Assembly (NCBI GenBank): GCA_024275615.1
Contig: JAJRYU010000685.1
Span: 1-14,598, forward strand
Direction: 5' to 3'
Source: Planctomycetota bacterium
GTDB taxonomy: Bacteria; Planctomycetota; GCA-002687715; DRQF01
Length of the DNA stretch: 14,598 nucleotides
Numbering within the stretch: the first letter of the stretch is position 1; the number at the start of each line of letters is the position of its first letter. A program made the position numbers and the translations under genes. This document shows, in pieces, positions 7,780 to 14,563 of this stretch. The notes beneath the pieces are model-generated. The model had not been told where the DNA came from and searched no databases. It saw only the letters and a list, made by a program, of their open reading frames with translations.

Positions 7780-8934
7780 TTACCGATCGATCTCACCCAT
7801 GACGATGTCCAAACTACCGATGATAGCGACGACGTCGGCTACCATGGCCCCACGGCACAATTCGTGAAGCACACTCACGTTTGAGAAAGCTGGACTACGG
7901 CACTTCAGTCGAAACGCTGTGTCACTTCCATCTGAAATCAAATAGAAACCAAGTTCGCCACGAGCGTTTTCAACCGCCGTGTAGTCATCACCCTTTTGAG
8001 GCATTGGCCTGGCCTTGATCTTGTCCGTCTTGAACGGGCCATTTTCGATCTGGTCCATGGCTTGGCGAATGATCTTTACACTCTCGATCATTTCGCGCAT
8101 GCGCACCATGTAACGGTCAAAACAGTCGCCAATCGTGCCAGCTTCTCCGGAACCGACTGGAACGTCGAAGTCAAAACGATCATAGAGGCTGTAGGGAACG
8201 TCTTTGCGCAAATCACGCTTGATGCCGGAACCTCGTAGAACTGGGCCGGTGCAACCGAAATCGATGGCTTGCTCCGCATCCAAGATACCCACATTAGCGG
8301 TACGTTCGATAAAGATACCGTTGTAGGTGAGGAGATCATTGTACTCCATCACACGTGGCAAGAAGTAGTCGCAAAACTCTGCTGTCATCTTCAACATGGA
8401 ATCGTCCACGTCGTAGGCAACACCACCTATTCGAACATAGTTATAATTCAGACGTTGACCGCAGATCGTCTCAAGAATGGTCAGGACTTTTTCGCGGTCG
8501 CGGAAACAGTATAGAAACGGGGTAATCGCACCGATGTCCATACCGTAGGTGCCGATTGCCAATAGATGGGAAGCGATCCGGGACAACTCTGTCACGATGA
8601 CGCGAATGTATTGGGCGCGCTCCGGGATTTCCACATCCATAAGACGCTCAACCGACATGGCATAACCCAGGTTATTGCCCATGGCCATCAAGTAGTCCAA
8701 GCGATCGGTGTAAGGCGTCGCCATGGTGTAGTTGACGTTTTCGCAAATCTTCTCAAAACAACGATGCAGATAACCGATGTGAGACTCGGCATCCGTAACG
8801 ATCTCGCCATCGGTCTTGATGACCACACGAAACACGCCGTGGGTGGACGGGTGTTGCGGCCCCATATTGAGGAGCATCTCTTCCGTACGGACATCACCGT
8901 GCTTGTTTGGCTGTAGCTGACTGATTTCACTCAT
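7780..8934 (-). CDS. nuoD: NADH-quinone oxidoreductase subunit D (49-kDa type)
   Basis: This peripheral-arm subunit forms the quinone-reduction site with NuoB. It has 384 residues and is not fused to NuoC. The quinone-pocket loop GPQHPSTHGVFRV lies at residues 25-37 (His28 and His32), and the fold inherited from hydrogenase large subunits is intact through YTDRLDYLMAMGNN, RIASHLLAIGTYGMD, GPVLRGSGIKRDLRK and the C-terminal CRSPAFSN and IVMGEIDR. The ATG at 8934 follows GGGGAA about 8 bases upstream. nuoC lies 22 bases before it. Confidence 0.98.
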   Translation of the reverse strand: MSEISQLQPNKHGDVRTEEMLLNMGPQHPSTHGVFRVVIKTDGEIVTDAESHIGYLHRCFEKICENVNYTMATPYTDRLDYLMAMGNNLGYAMSVERLMDVEIPERAQYIRVIVTELSRIASHLLAIGTYGMDIGAITPFLYCFRDREKVLTILETICGQRLNYNYVRIGGVAYDVDDSMLKMTAEFCDYFLPRVMEYNDLLTYNGIFIERTANVGILDAEQAIDFGCTGPVLRGSGIKRDLRKDVPYSLYDRFDFDVPVGSGEAGTIGDCFDRYMVRMREMIESVKIIRQAMDQIENGPFKTDKIKARPMPQKGDDYTAVENARGELGFYLISDGSDTAFRLKCRSPAFSNVSVLHELCRGAMVADVVAIIGSLDIVMGEIDR

Positions 8935-8956
8935 GTCAAAGGTTCCCCGAGTCGCC

Positions 8957-9448
8957 CTAGACGACGTTGTTCCTTATGCCGTGGTACTCGTCCGGTGATT
9001 TGTAGTCCTTGCGTAAGGCATGGCCGACCCAGTCTTCCGCACAGAGAATGCGAGTTTGATTGTGGTGGCCGACAAAGTCGATGCCAAGCAAGTCCCAGGC
9101 TTCACGTTCATGCCAGTCAGCTGTGCTCCAAACATTCTCGACAGTGGCCACCCGTGCATCCTCGCGGGGCAAGACAACCTTCAAGCAAAACAGCAGCTCG
9201 GCATCGGGAATAGCCCCGAGATGATAGATAACGCCAAGATCGTCTGTTGTCTTCTTCTTGTCCAAGTAGTCCACGCCACTGAGACAACGCAAATAGTTGA
9301 ACCCCAGCTCGTCCTTCATGAAAGCACAAATGTCCGCGATTGCCATCGCTTCGACCTGACAAAAAGGATCGTGAGTGTCCAAGTCCTCAGCGAGGATCTT
9401 GTCCTTGAACTTCTCTTTGAGTTTCGCCGCTATTTCCAGGGGAGTCAT
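8957..9448 (-). CDS. nuoC: NADH-quinone oxidoreductase subunit C (30-kDa type)
   Basis: This structural subunit of the peripheral arm packs beside NuoD and NuoB. It has 163 residues, near the usual length for an unfused NuoC. The conserved C-terminal block is clear: WHEREAWDLLGIDFVGHHNQ, then TRILCAEDWVGHALRKDY. The family commonly has GHP at both HH/HA positions, so the Pro is replaced twice. The ATG start at 9448 is preceded by AGGACAGCG; nuoB ends 21 bases upstream. Confidence 0.96.
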   Translation of the reverse strand: MTPLEIAAKLKEKFKDKILAEDLDTHDPFCQVEAMAIADICAFMKDELGFNYLRCLSGVDYLDKKKTTDDLGVIYHLGAIPDAELLFCLKVVLPREDARVATVENVWSTADWHEREAWDLLGIDFVGHHNQTRILCAEDWVGHALRKDYKSPDEYHGIRNNVV

Positions 9449-9469
9449 CGCTGTCCTAACCTTTCGTTC

Positions 9470-10021
9470 TTAATCTACAAGCAACTTGGGGCGTAAGCCT
9501 TCACGAGTGCGATCAAGAATGCGTTCGTATTTCATCTTCTCTTGGATGCGAAACAAGCCTTCCAGCAACGCTTCTGGACGGGGAGGACAGCCAGGAATAT
9601 AGACATCCACGGGAATCAAGCGATCAACGCCTTTGAGGACGTGATAGCCGTATTTGATGTAGGGCCCACCCGAAACCGTGCAGGCTCCCATAGCAATACA
9701 GTACTTGGGCTCCGGCATTTGCTCCCAAAGGAGTTTGACCCGAGGAGCCATTTTCAGGGAAACCGTCCCGGCGACGATCATCAGATCTGCCTGGCGAGGT
9801 GTCGCTCGGAAAGGCCCGGAACCGAAACGATCGATATCGTAGTTCGACGCTCCCGTTGCCATCATCTCGATGGCGCAGCAAGCCAGACCAAAGGTCATGG
9901 GCCATACAGAGGACTTGCGAGTCCAGTTCAACACCTTGTCCAAGCTCGTGATCAGGACATTGTCACGGGTTGCAGCGTCGGTATTGAAGTTAATCTCTTG
10001 GATATTCGGTTCGCTTGACAT
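9470..10021 (-). CDS. nuoB: NADH-quinone oxidoreductase subunit B (cluster N2)
   Basis: NuoB carries [4Fe-4S] cluster N2, the last electron carrier before quinone. It has 183 residues. All four ligand cysteines are present: the tandem Cys48-Cys49 in FGLACCAIEMMA, Cys114 in MGACTVSGGPY and Cys145 in YIPGCPPRPEALLEG. The RFGSGPFRATPRQADLMIVAGTV segment is also intact in the family order. Only 4 bases separate it from nuoA. Confidence 0.98.
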   Translation of the reverse strand: MSSEPNIQEINFNTDAATRDNVLITSLDKVLNWTRKSSVWPMTFGLACCAIEMMATGASNYDIDRFGSGPFRATPRQADLMIVAGTVSLKMAPRVKLLWEQMPEPKYCIAMGACTVSGGPYIKYGYHVLKGVDRLIPVDVYIPGCPPRPEALLEGLFRIQEKMKYERILDRTREGLRPKLLVD

Positions 10022-10025
10022 GGTT

Positions 10026-10499
10026 TCAGGCGACTTCCTTTTCCTTGGCCTCGGTGCTTGAACGAGCCTGGCGGCTCATATTTCCAGCACGGGCGGCTTC
10101 CTTCATCGATGCCTTGACCCAGTCCATGTCGCCCTTTTTCCAGACGTAGACTAAGCCAGCCACCAAAATCAGGACAAACAGCAAGACTTCAATGAAGGGA
10201 AACCAGGAGTTGGGATGCCCACTCATGGTCTTCATCAGTTCGTTATAGACGGCGGCCCATGGGAACAAGAAGATGGCCTCTACGGAGAAGATCAAAAAGA
10301 TCAGCGCCATGGTGTAGAAGCGCATGTCAAAGCGCACCCAAGCTTCGCCAACGGCGGGTTCGCCGCACTCATAGGTCGTTCCCTTGTTTTCCTCTTCAAC
10401 GTGAGGCGACAAGATGCGGACCAGGACAAAGACCTGGGCGGCCACAAAGACCATCCCAAAAAGAAAGCCGATCAAGACATGTGCGTATTGGAAAAGCAT
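10026..10499 (-). CDS. nuoA: NADH-quinone oxidoreductase subunit A
   Basis: This is a three-helix membrane subunit whose first loop lines the quinone entry site. It has 157 residues. The loop motif TTYECGEPAVGEAWVRFDMR is present, with its conserved Cys45. The second helix reads IFLIFSVEAIFLFPWA: Glu74 is kept but the Asp normally two residues before it is Ser72. A charged tail (residues about 128-157, rich in Lys, Glu, Ala and Ser) extends beyond the third helix. The ATG at 10499 has only a weak GGGCTGCT upstream. It is the first gene of the operon. Confidence 0.96.
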   Translation of the reverse strand: MLFQYAHVLIGFLFGMVFVAAQVFVLVRILSPHVEEENKGTTYECGEPAVGEAWVRFDMRFYTMALIFLIFSVEAIFLFPWAAVYNELMKTMSGHPNSWFPFIEVLLFVLILVAGLVYVWKKGDMDWVKASMKEAARAGNMSRQARSSTEAKEKEVA

Positions 10500-10574
10500 A
10501 GCAGCCCGGAAGCGAATGACCGTCGCCGATCACCCTCGTTCACATTCCCATTTCCGACCGATATTGACGAGCGC

Positions 10575-10592
10575 AGGAAACGAGAGTTTCCT
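10575..10592. promoter_or_regulatory. Perfect inverted repeat in the nuo leader
   Basis: AGGAAAC (10575-10581), GAGA, GTTTCCT (10586-10592) form a perfect 7-bp inverted repeat with a 4-base centre. It lies 12 bases downstream of the candidate nuo -10 box and about 75 bases before nuoA. It could be an operator for a dimeric regulator or a 5' leader hairpin in the mRNA. Confidence 0.5.
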
Positions 10593-10604
10593 CAATGCGC
10601 GCTT

Positions 10605-10633
10605 ACTATAGCAGATGTAAATCCCGCTTAAAC
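10605..10633 (-). promoter_or_regulatory. Candidate nuo promoter (extended -10)
   Basis: On the - strand TGCTATAGT gives an extended -10 (TATAGT at 10605-10610, TG at 10612-10613). A weak -35, GTTTAA at 10628-10633, lies 17 bases upstream. This is the best match in the 252-base gap between the transpeptidase gene and nuoA. Transcription would begin near 10598, giving a leader of about 100 bases. Confidence 0.5.
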
Positions 10634-10751
10634 TCGATCCCGCCTCATCTGCAATTTTTTGCCAAACCAGGACCGGAAACCAACTTGGGCCACATGACCT
10701 TGACGAAAAAATGGCCCCTGTGGCTGATTGTCGCACTCTCCCGAAAACCCT

Positions 10752-11762
10752 CTAAGGTCTCACGGAAACCAAACACCCCTCTGGGATAAGCTGGAAGACC
10801 TCTTCCACATCATCTTTAAGCATACGAATACACCCCTCGGACTTAGCTTGGCCGATACTGGCGTTTTCCACCGTGCCGTGAATCCCATAAGGAGTGCGGC
10901 CTCGTTTGTCAGAGAAACCCAACCAGCGTGTGCCAATTGTGTGGCCTTCTTCACCAAAAGCGATGACTTTGCCATCAGGCCTCGTCCAGGTCGGGTTCTT
11001 CGTCTTTCCCTGAATCGTATATTCGCCCTCGGGTGTCTTATTGGAGTGACCAATTCCCACGGGATAATCCAACACGATACTCTTACCAAGAAGCACGTAG
11101 AGTCGAAAATCTGACTTTGAGATGAGAACACTGAGGTTTTCCGTCGGTGCGCTCAACAAATTGCCAGCACGAATACGTGAATTCGGCAACCTGTTCATCT
11201 TCATCAAAAAAGCGGGCGTGACATTGTTGCCATGGGCTTTTTTCACGCGCCTTGCGATTCTCGTCAAACTATCCCCACGGGCAATTCTCACTTCCACAGT
11301 GGGTTTGAAGGAGCCAGGGCGAAAAACCGTATCCAGGTTGATTTGCCGGAGAACCCCGAGTTGGTTCATGCGGTAATTTTTCGGCAATTTGTCATTGAGC
11401 ACCGCTTTGGTCAGTGCCAAGCGATAGGCCCTCGCCCCTGACTTCTTGGCTCTTGAAAGTTGGTCACGGCTCGCGCGAATCTCCTTTGTGACTGCGGCGA
11501 CTGCTGGCACTTTCAATAGGCCCTCATCAGGGAGCCCCTTGGGAGAAGGGCGTTTATGTTCGGCTTCCTTCTTCTTCGCCGGTTCCTTCGCTTCTTCCTG
11601 TTGGTTTTGGAGAGTTGGCGGTTCTTCGTCCTGTGAAAGAAAAGGCCATCCGCCCATGAATCCAAAAGAAACCACAAGAAAGCAGGCCGCCACAACCAAG
11701 GTCACTTTGCGCAAAGCTTTGTCCTTAAAGAGTTTAGGCCATGACATCATGGCCACGCGCAT
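10752..11762 (-). CDS. Membrane-anchored LysM / L,D-transpeptidase (YkuD family)
   Basis: This enzyme is predicted to form or remodel peptidoglycan links by L,D-transpeptidation in the periplasm. The chosen ATG at 11762 gives 336 residues, with AGGGG (11769-11773) 6 bases upstream; ATGs at 11765, 11750 and 11747 are alternatives, while a longer GTG reading from 11822 has no ribosome site. A single membrane helix spans residues about 20-42, followed by a Glu/Lys/Pro-rich linker, a helical stretch (about 83-125) and a LysM-like module (about 157-206). The catalytic domain is about 210-336, with HGT at His295 and SEGCIRM holding the nucleophile Cys311. It is on the nuo strand but 252 bases upstream, so probably a separate transcript. 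It could instead attach a protein to the wall, as some YkuD enzymes do. Confidence 0.9.
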   Translation of the reverse strand: MRVAMMSWPKLFKDKALRKVTLVVAACFLVVSFGFMGGWPFLSQDEEPPTLQNQQEEAKEPAKKKEAEHKRPSPKGLPDEGLLKVPAVAAVTKEIRASRDQLSRAKKSGARAYRLALTKAVLNDKLPKNYRMNQLGVLRQINLDTVFRPGSFKPTVEVRIARGDSLTRIARRVKKAHGNNVTPAFLMKMNRLPNSRIRAGNLLSAPTENLSVLISKSDFRLYVLLGKSIVLDYPVGIGHSNKTPEGEYTIQGKTKNPTWTRPDGKVIAFGEEGHTIGTRWLGFSDKRGRTPYGIHGTVENASIGQAKSEGCIRMLKDDVEEVFQLIPEGCLVSVRP

Positions 11763-11824
11763 CATCTTCCCCTCTCGGGGAGACAAGAAACAGAAAAAGG
11801 GCGCAGAAATCCCATACGCCACTC

Positions 11825-11853
11825 TTGAGAATGAGTCTCAGTACCGACATAGT
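11825..11853 (+). promoter_or_regulatory. Candidate promoter for the porin-cytochrome unit
   Basis: TTGAGA at 11825-11830 (5/6 to the -35 consensus), a 17-base spacer and CATAGT at 11848-11853 (4/6 to the -10). An inverted repeat AGTAC (11840-11844) and GTACT (11852-11856) overlaps the -10 and could be an operator. Confidence 0.5.
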
Positions 11854-11876
11854 ACTTAGGAAACAGATGTCCTCAA
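11849..11876 (-). promoter_or_regulatory. Candidate promoter for the L,D-transpeptidase gene
   Basis: On the - strand TTGAGG (11871-11876), a 16-base spacer and TACTAT (11849-11854), each 4/6 to consensus. Its -10 occupies almost the same bases as the -10 of the divergent porin promoter. Confidence 0.4.
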
Positions 11877-11892
11877 GAAACGGAGTCTTCTC

Positions 11893-13290
11893 GTGCGTCA
11901 GATTTTGGTCTCTACCTCTCTCATCCTTCTGAGCTCTTGCGCCGTTCTTAGTGGGCAAGATCAGTCAAGAGATTTCCAGCTCCTCAAGAACCGCGTCGAC
12001 AAGATGCAGACACGCCTTGAGAAGAGCGATGTCCGGGAAAAACGCCTCAAGAACCGTGTTGAAACACTTGAAGCAGAACTCCAAGAACAAAGACAGTCGT
12101 CCGCTGTCCGTATCGAACAATTGGAAAGCCAAGTGGGCGCAGAAACCACAAGCAACGAACTTGATGAAGTCATTGCCTCGCTTCAAGATTTTCAAGTTTC
12201 CTCTGCCGCGAAGAGCGCCTTGGCCATCGGCGGCTATTTTGACGTCTCATTTCGCAACGACGAGGCAAAGAGAAAAACCACGTTTGAGCAGCAACGCCTT
12301 GTCCTCAATTTCAGTGGCGACATTCTAAAAGACCTCATCAGCTTTAAGTCAGAGATCGAACTTGAGGGCGGTGGGTTCGGCGCGTCCTTCTTGTCAAATA
12401 GCTACGTCCTTGTCGAATATGGTGAACTGCATTTTCACATCGACCGCGCCTTTAATGTCAAGGCGGGGGCCCTCCTTGTCCCATTTGGCCGATTCAACAC
12501 TCTTCACGATGCGCCGCTACGCGATCTTACCGACCGCCCCTTGGTCAGTCGCTTCATCATTCCATCGACTTGGACCGATTCCGGCTTCGGTATCTATGGT
12601 GCTTGGGAAATGTTCGGAGTCGGATTTGACTACGACGTCATCCTCAGCAATGGTCTCGATGATGACTTCTCAACGACACTTGGAGGCGCTTTTCGCGGTA
12701 GTCGAAACTCCCTACGTGTCGACAACAACGACAGCAAGATGTTCATTGGTAGATTTGGGATTCGCCCAGAATTCGAATTCTTGGACGTCTCCTACTTCGG
12801 CCTGTCATTCGGTTGGGGTAAGTACGACGACCAAAATGACCAAGCGATGAACATGTTCGCCTTCGACTGGACGGTCAAGAAAGGTGACTTCGAGTTAATC
12901 GGTGAATATGCCCTCTTTAACCTCGATCGCAGCCCGCGTGAAGTAGCCCTCGGAGCTCCTAGTGGCGCGGAAGGTTTCTACGCCCAAGTCAACTACCACT
13001 TTTTCCCAGAAAGCTGGCGTGGGGCAACCAAGTTCTTCACAGAAGAATCAACGTTCACCTTCGTCGTTCGTGTCGGCAACATGGATACGGATGACTCGTC
13101 AACGGGGATAGACCGCACGACCCGAGGCGATGGATTTCGCGATGACACATGGCGTTACACCGTAGGTCTCAACTTTCGGCCCATCGAAAAAACTGTCATC
13201 AAGATTGAATACCAGTTTTGGCTTGAGCCATCCGGCATAAGCGACGCCGACAATGATCGTTTCGTCATTTCCTTCGCCACATCTCTCTAA
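11893..13290 (+). CDS. Lipobox-bearing coiled-coil outer-membrane beta-barrel (porin-like)
   Basis: This is predicted to be an outer-membrane channel of 465 residues. The GTG start has GGAG (11882-11885) 7 bases upstream. The N-terminus is a short signal peptide ending in LLSSC (Cys16), a plausible lipobox, so the protein may be lipid-modified. Residues about 30-82 are a highly charged coiled coil in which LKNRV recurs exactly 21 residues apart (31-35 and 52-56). From about 112 the pattern is alternating, aromatic-rich beta strands (GGYFDVSF, FDYDVILSNG, YFGLSFGWG, FELIGEYALFNL, FVVRVGNM, YTVGLNFRP, KIEYQFWL) to the C-terminus, resembling OprO/P-type or similar porins. Substrate is not readable from sequence. 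It lies 28 bases before the haem lipoprotein gene. Confidence 0.75.
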   Translation: MRQILVSTSLILLSSCAVLSGQDQSRDFQLLKNRVDKMQTRLEKSDVREKRLKNRVETLEAELQEQRQSSAVRIEQLESQVGAETTSNELDEVIASLQDFQVSSAAKSALAIGGYFDVSFRNDEAKRKTTFEQQRLVLNFSGDILKDLISFKSEIELEGGGFGASFLSNSYVLVEYGELHFHIDRAFNVKAGALLVPFGRFNTLHDAPLRDLTDRPLVSRFIIPSTWTDSGFGIYGAWEMFGVGFDYDVILSNGLDDDFSTTLGGAFRGSRNSLRVDNNDSKMFIGRFGIRPEFEFLDVSYFGLSFGWGKYDDQNDQAMNMFAFDWTVKKGDFELIGEYALFNLDRSPREVALGAPSGAEGFYAQVNYHFFPESWRGATKFFTEESTFTFVVRVGNMDTDDSSTGIDRTTRGDGFRDDTWRYTVGLNFRPIEKTVIKIEYQFWLEPSGISDADNDRFVISFATSL

Positions 13291-13318
13291 GACCAAAGTA
13301 AGAGAACCGAGAGTTCAC

Positions 13319-13621
13319 ATGTTTAAGAACAACAACACGATCTGGTTAGCTTCGACAGCGCTCACAGCTCTACTTTTCATCTTGCCAAGTTGCGCCTCAA
13401 CACCGACGCAACAATCAAGACCCAACAAGCCGATCGTTGCCGGGCATGCCGAAGGAGCCCACTTATTTCGCAAGAAGTGCCAAGAATGCCATGGCTTGCA
13501 TGCACCAGCTCGGCAAAGCGATTCACAGTGGGAACGAACCATGGATGACATGGCTTGGGAAGCCAAGCTCACAGCAAAGCAGGAGAAGCTCATACTTGAC
13601 TTCTTGAAAGCAGCAAATTGA
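13319..13621 (+). CDS. Small mono-haem c-type cytochrome lipoprotein
   Basis: This is an extracytoplasmic electron-transfer or sensing protein of 100 residues. A longer in-frame reading from 13253 overlaps the porin gene; the ATG at 13319 follows GAGAG and begins a proper signal peptide. The lipobox is LPSC with Cys25, followed by a Ser/Thr/Pro/Gln-rich linker. One haem-binding CXXCH (Cys54, Cys57, His58) sits in LFRKKCQECHGLH; Met75 or Met78 could be the distal ligand. The ending AKLTAKQEKLILDFLKAAN is the usual C-terminal helix of small cytochromes c. It is probably co-transcribed with the porin. The partner is unknown. Confidence 0.8.
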   Translation: MFKNNNTIWLASTALTALLFILPSCASTPTQQSRPNKPIVAGHAEGAHLFRKKCQECHGLHAPARQSDSQWERTMDDMAWEAKLTAKQEKLILDFLKAAN

Positions 13622-13861
13622 ATAAACTCTCACATGGTGATGTTGAGAAAGGCGGCCTATGCCCGCATTGACCACAATCTCATGAATAGAGCGGGCGGCC
13701 GTGCTGACGGGTTTCCATTTGCTGAGTAGCCCGAGCGATAAATCCGAAACCAACTTTGCGAATTGCTCAGGTCATGGCACAATCTGTCAGCTGATGAGAT
13801 CGACTTTCGGATCGTTTGTGAAAATCATTCGACTCGCGACAAGACCCATCGGTTGAAATAA
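13622..13861. other. Non-coding spacer with an inverted repeat
   Basis: There is no convincing gene in these 240 bases. GGCC-TAT-GCCCGC (13654-13666 region) can pair with GCGGGC-GGCC (13691-13700), a 10-bp stem with a 3-base bulge and a 24-base loop. Without a following T-run it is a weak terminator candidate for the porin-cytochrome unit. No clear promoter for the downstream RNA was found. Confidence 0.4.
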
Positions 13862-14046
13862 AGGTTTTCTGCCGTGACCGTTTCTCAGGGCTCAGTCCTT
13901 CGCCCTAATGTTCGGCTCTTTGGGGACCAAGATGCGTGACCGGGGACACGCCCTGAGTAAGGGATTTCCGCCGCGCGACGTCCGGCCCCCACCTTAAAAT
14001 TGTCGGGTCCTCGGACTCACACCTGGACGGCACATGTGGTGGCCTA
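13862..14046 (+). ncRNA. ssrS: Probable 6S RNA
   Basis: 6S RNA binds the housekeeping RNA polymerase holoenzyme and mimics an open promoter. Features that fit are a 5' block GGGCTCAGTCC (13888-13898) like the E. coli GGGCCAGUCC, an apical arm opened by TGGGG (13921 region) and closed by CCCCA (about 13987-13991), the characteristic CCTTAAAAT after that arm (13993-14001), a small hairpin GGGTC-CTCG-GACTC in the 3' half of the bubble, and a closing-stem segment TGCCGT (5') pairing with ACGGCA (3'). Ends are approximate. A strong terminator follows. I compared from memory, not by covariance search, and parts of the outer stem pair poorly. Confidence 0.6.
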
Positions 14047-14052
14047 ACACTT

Positions 14053-14083
14053 AAGAACTCGCGATTCGTCGCGAGTTCTTTTC
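14053..14083 (+). terminator. Rho-independent terminator after the 6S-like RNA
   Basis: A perfect 12-bp stem (14053-14064 with 14069-14080) is capped by a TTCG tetraloop and runs into TTTTC. This is a strong terminator for + strand transcription, placed 7 bases beyond the predicted 6S end. Confidence 0.8.
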
Positions 14084-14113
14084 AATTTGTCACCAATGGA
14101 TGTAACTGACTTT

Positions 14114-14148
14114 AGAAAAGGTGGGGGCGGCACCCTTGTGACGCCCCC
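14114..14148 (-). terminator. Rho-independent terminator of rnpB
   Basis: On the - strand GGGGGCG then CAC pair with GTG then CGCCCCC (one mismatch inside the stem, loop AAGG), followed by ACCTTTTCT. The stem begins a few bases after the 3' end of RNase P RNA. Confidence 0.75.
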
Positions 14149-14151
14149 GAG

Positions 14152-14527
14152 TCAAAGCGAGTACGTAAGCCGGGTCCTGTTCCTCAAGGGAGGTGATGAC
14201 CATTTCTCTAGGACGGCAATTGCTCACCATCTCAAACGACCTACCCGAAAGTCAAAGGAGACGGGCCGCCTCCTGAGGCCGAAACCTCTCCTTTCCTATT
14301 TGGTCTTTCTCCGGAAGGGGTTTGCCGTGCCCGCCCTGTCACCAGGACGGCGGTGAGATCTTACCTCACCCTTTCACCCTTACCTGTGTCGCCGAAGCGA
14401 CCATCGGCGGTCTACTCTCTGCTGCACTTTCCATGGTCTTTCGACCTGTGGGCGTTACCCACCTTCCTGCCCTTCGGAGCCCGGACTTTCCTCGGCGGTT
14501 TCCCGACGCGGCCATCCGACTCGCAAG
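14152..14527 (-). ncRNA. rnpB: RNase P RNA, bacterial type A
   Basis: This is the catalytic RNA that trims 5' leaders from precursor tRNAs. On the - strand the hallmarks appear in order: GAGGAAAGTCCGGGCTCC (14476-14493, the P4 5' half), GGGTAACGCCC, AGAGTAGACCGCCGATGG (P10-P11 region), a GGTAAGATCTCACCGCC arm, the L15 region CACGGCAAACCCC, AGACCAAATAGG, and the closing ACAGGACCCGGCTTA (14166-14182, the P4 3' half). The outer helix P1 pairs GCGAGT (14519-14524) with ACTCGC (14157-14162). Length is about 376 bases, normal for type A. The exact ends are estimated from P1 and the -10 box. L15 has GGC (14324-14326) in place of GGU. Confidence 0.95.
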
Positions 14528-14534
14528 CCGCCCA

Positions 14535-14563
14535 AGTGTAGCAATCAGGCGATCTTGTTCCAG
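14535..14563 (-). promoter_or_regulatory. Candidate rnpB promoter
   Basis: TACACT (14535-14540 on the - strand) is a -10-like box 10 bases before the P1 helix, which places the start at the predicted RNA 5' end. A weak TGGAAC lies about 16 bases further upstream, inside the preceding reading frame. Confidence 0.5.

Noticed and set aside
10687..10718. GGGCCA...TGGCCC repeat with a T6 run, considered as the transpeptidase terminator
   Set aside because: The T-run falls in a 19-base loop and not after the stem, so the geometry does not fit an intrinsic terminator.
13253..13318. Upstream extension of the cytochrome lipoprotein
   Set aside because: It overlaps the porin 3' end and would put hydrophilic residues before the signal peptide.
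13523..13753. 76-codon - strand frame overlapping the cytochrome gene
   Set aside because: No ribosome-binding site or recognisable family, and it runs antisense to a well-supported gene.
13862..14046. tmRNA or SRP RNA as alternatives for the 6S-like region
   Set aside because: No tRNA-like ends or tag frame, and no SRP domain IV motif (GGUC...GGAAGC...AGCAG).
14087..14541. Two + strand open frames of 89 and 62 codons
   Set aside because: They lie over RNase P RNA, whose conserved structure explains the sequence.
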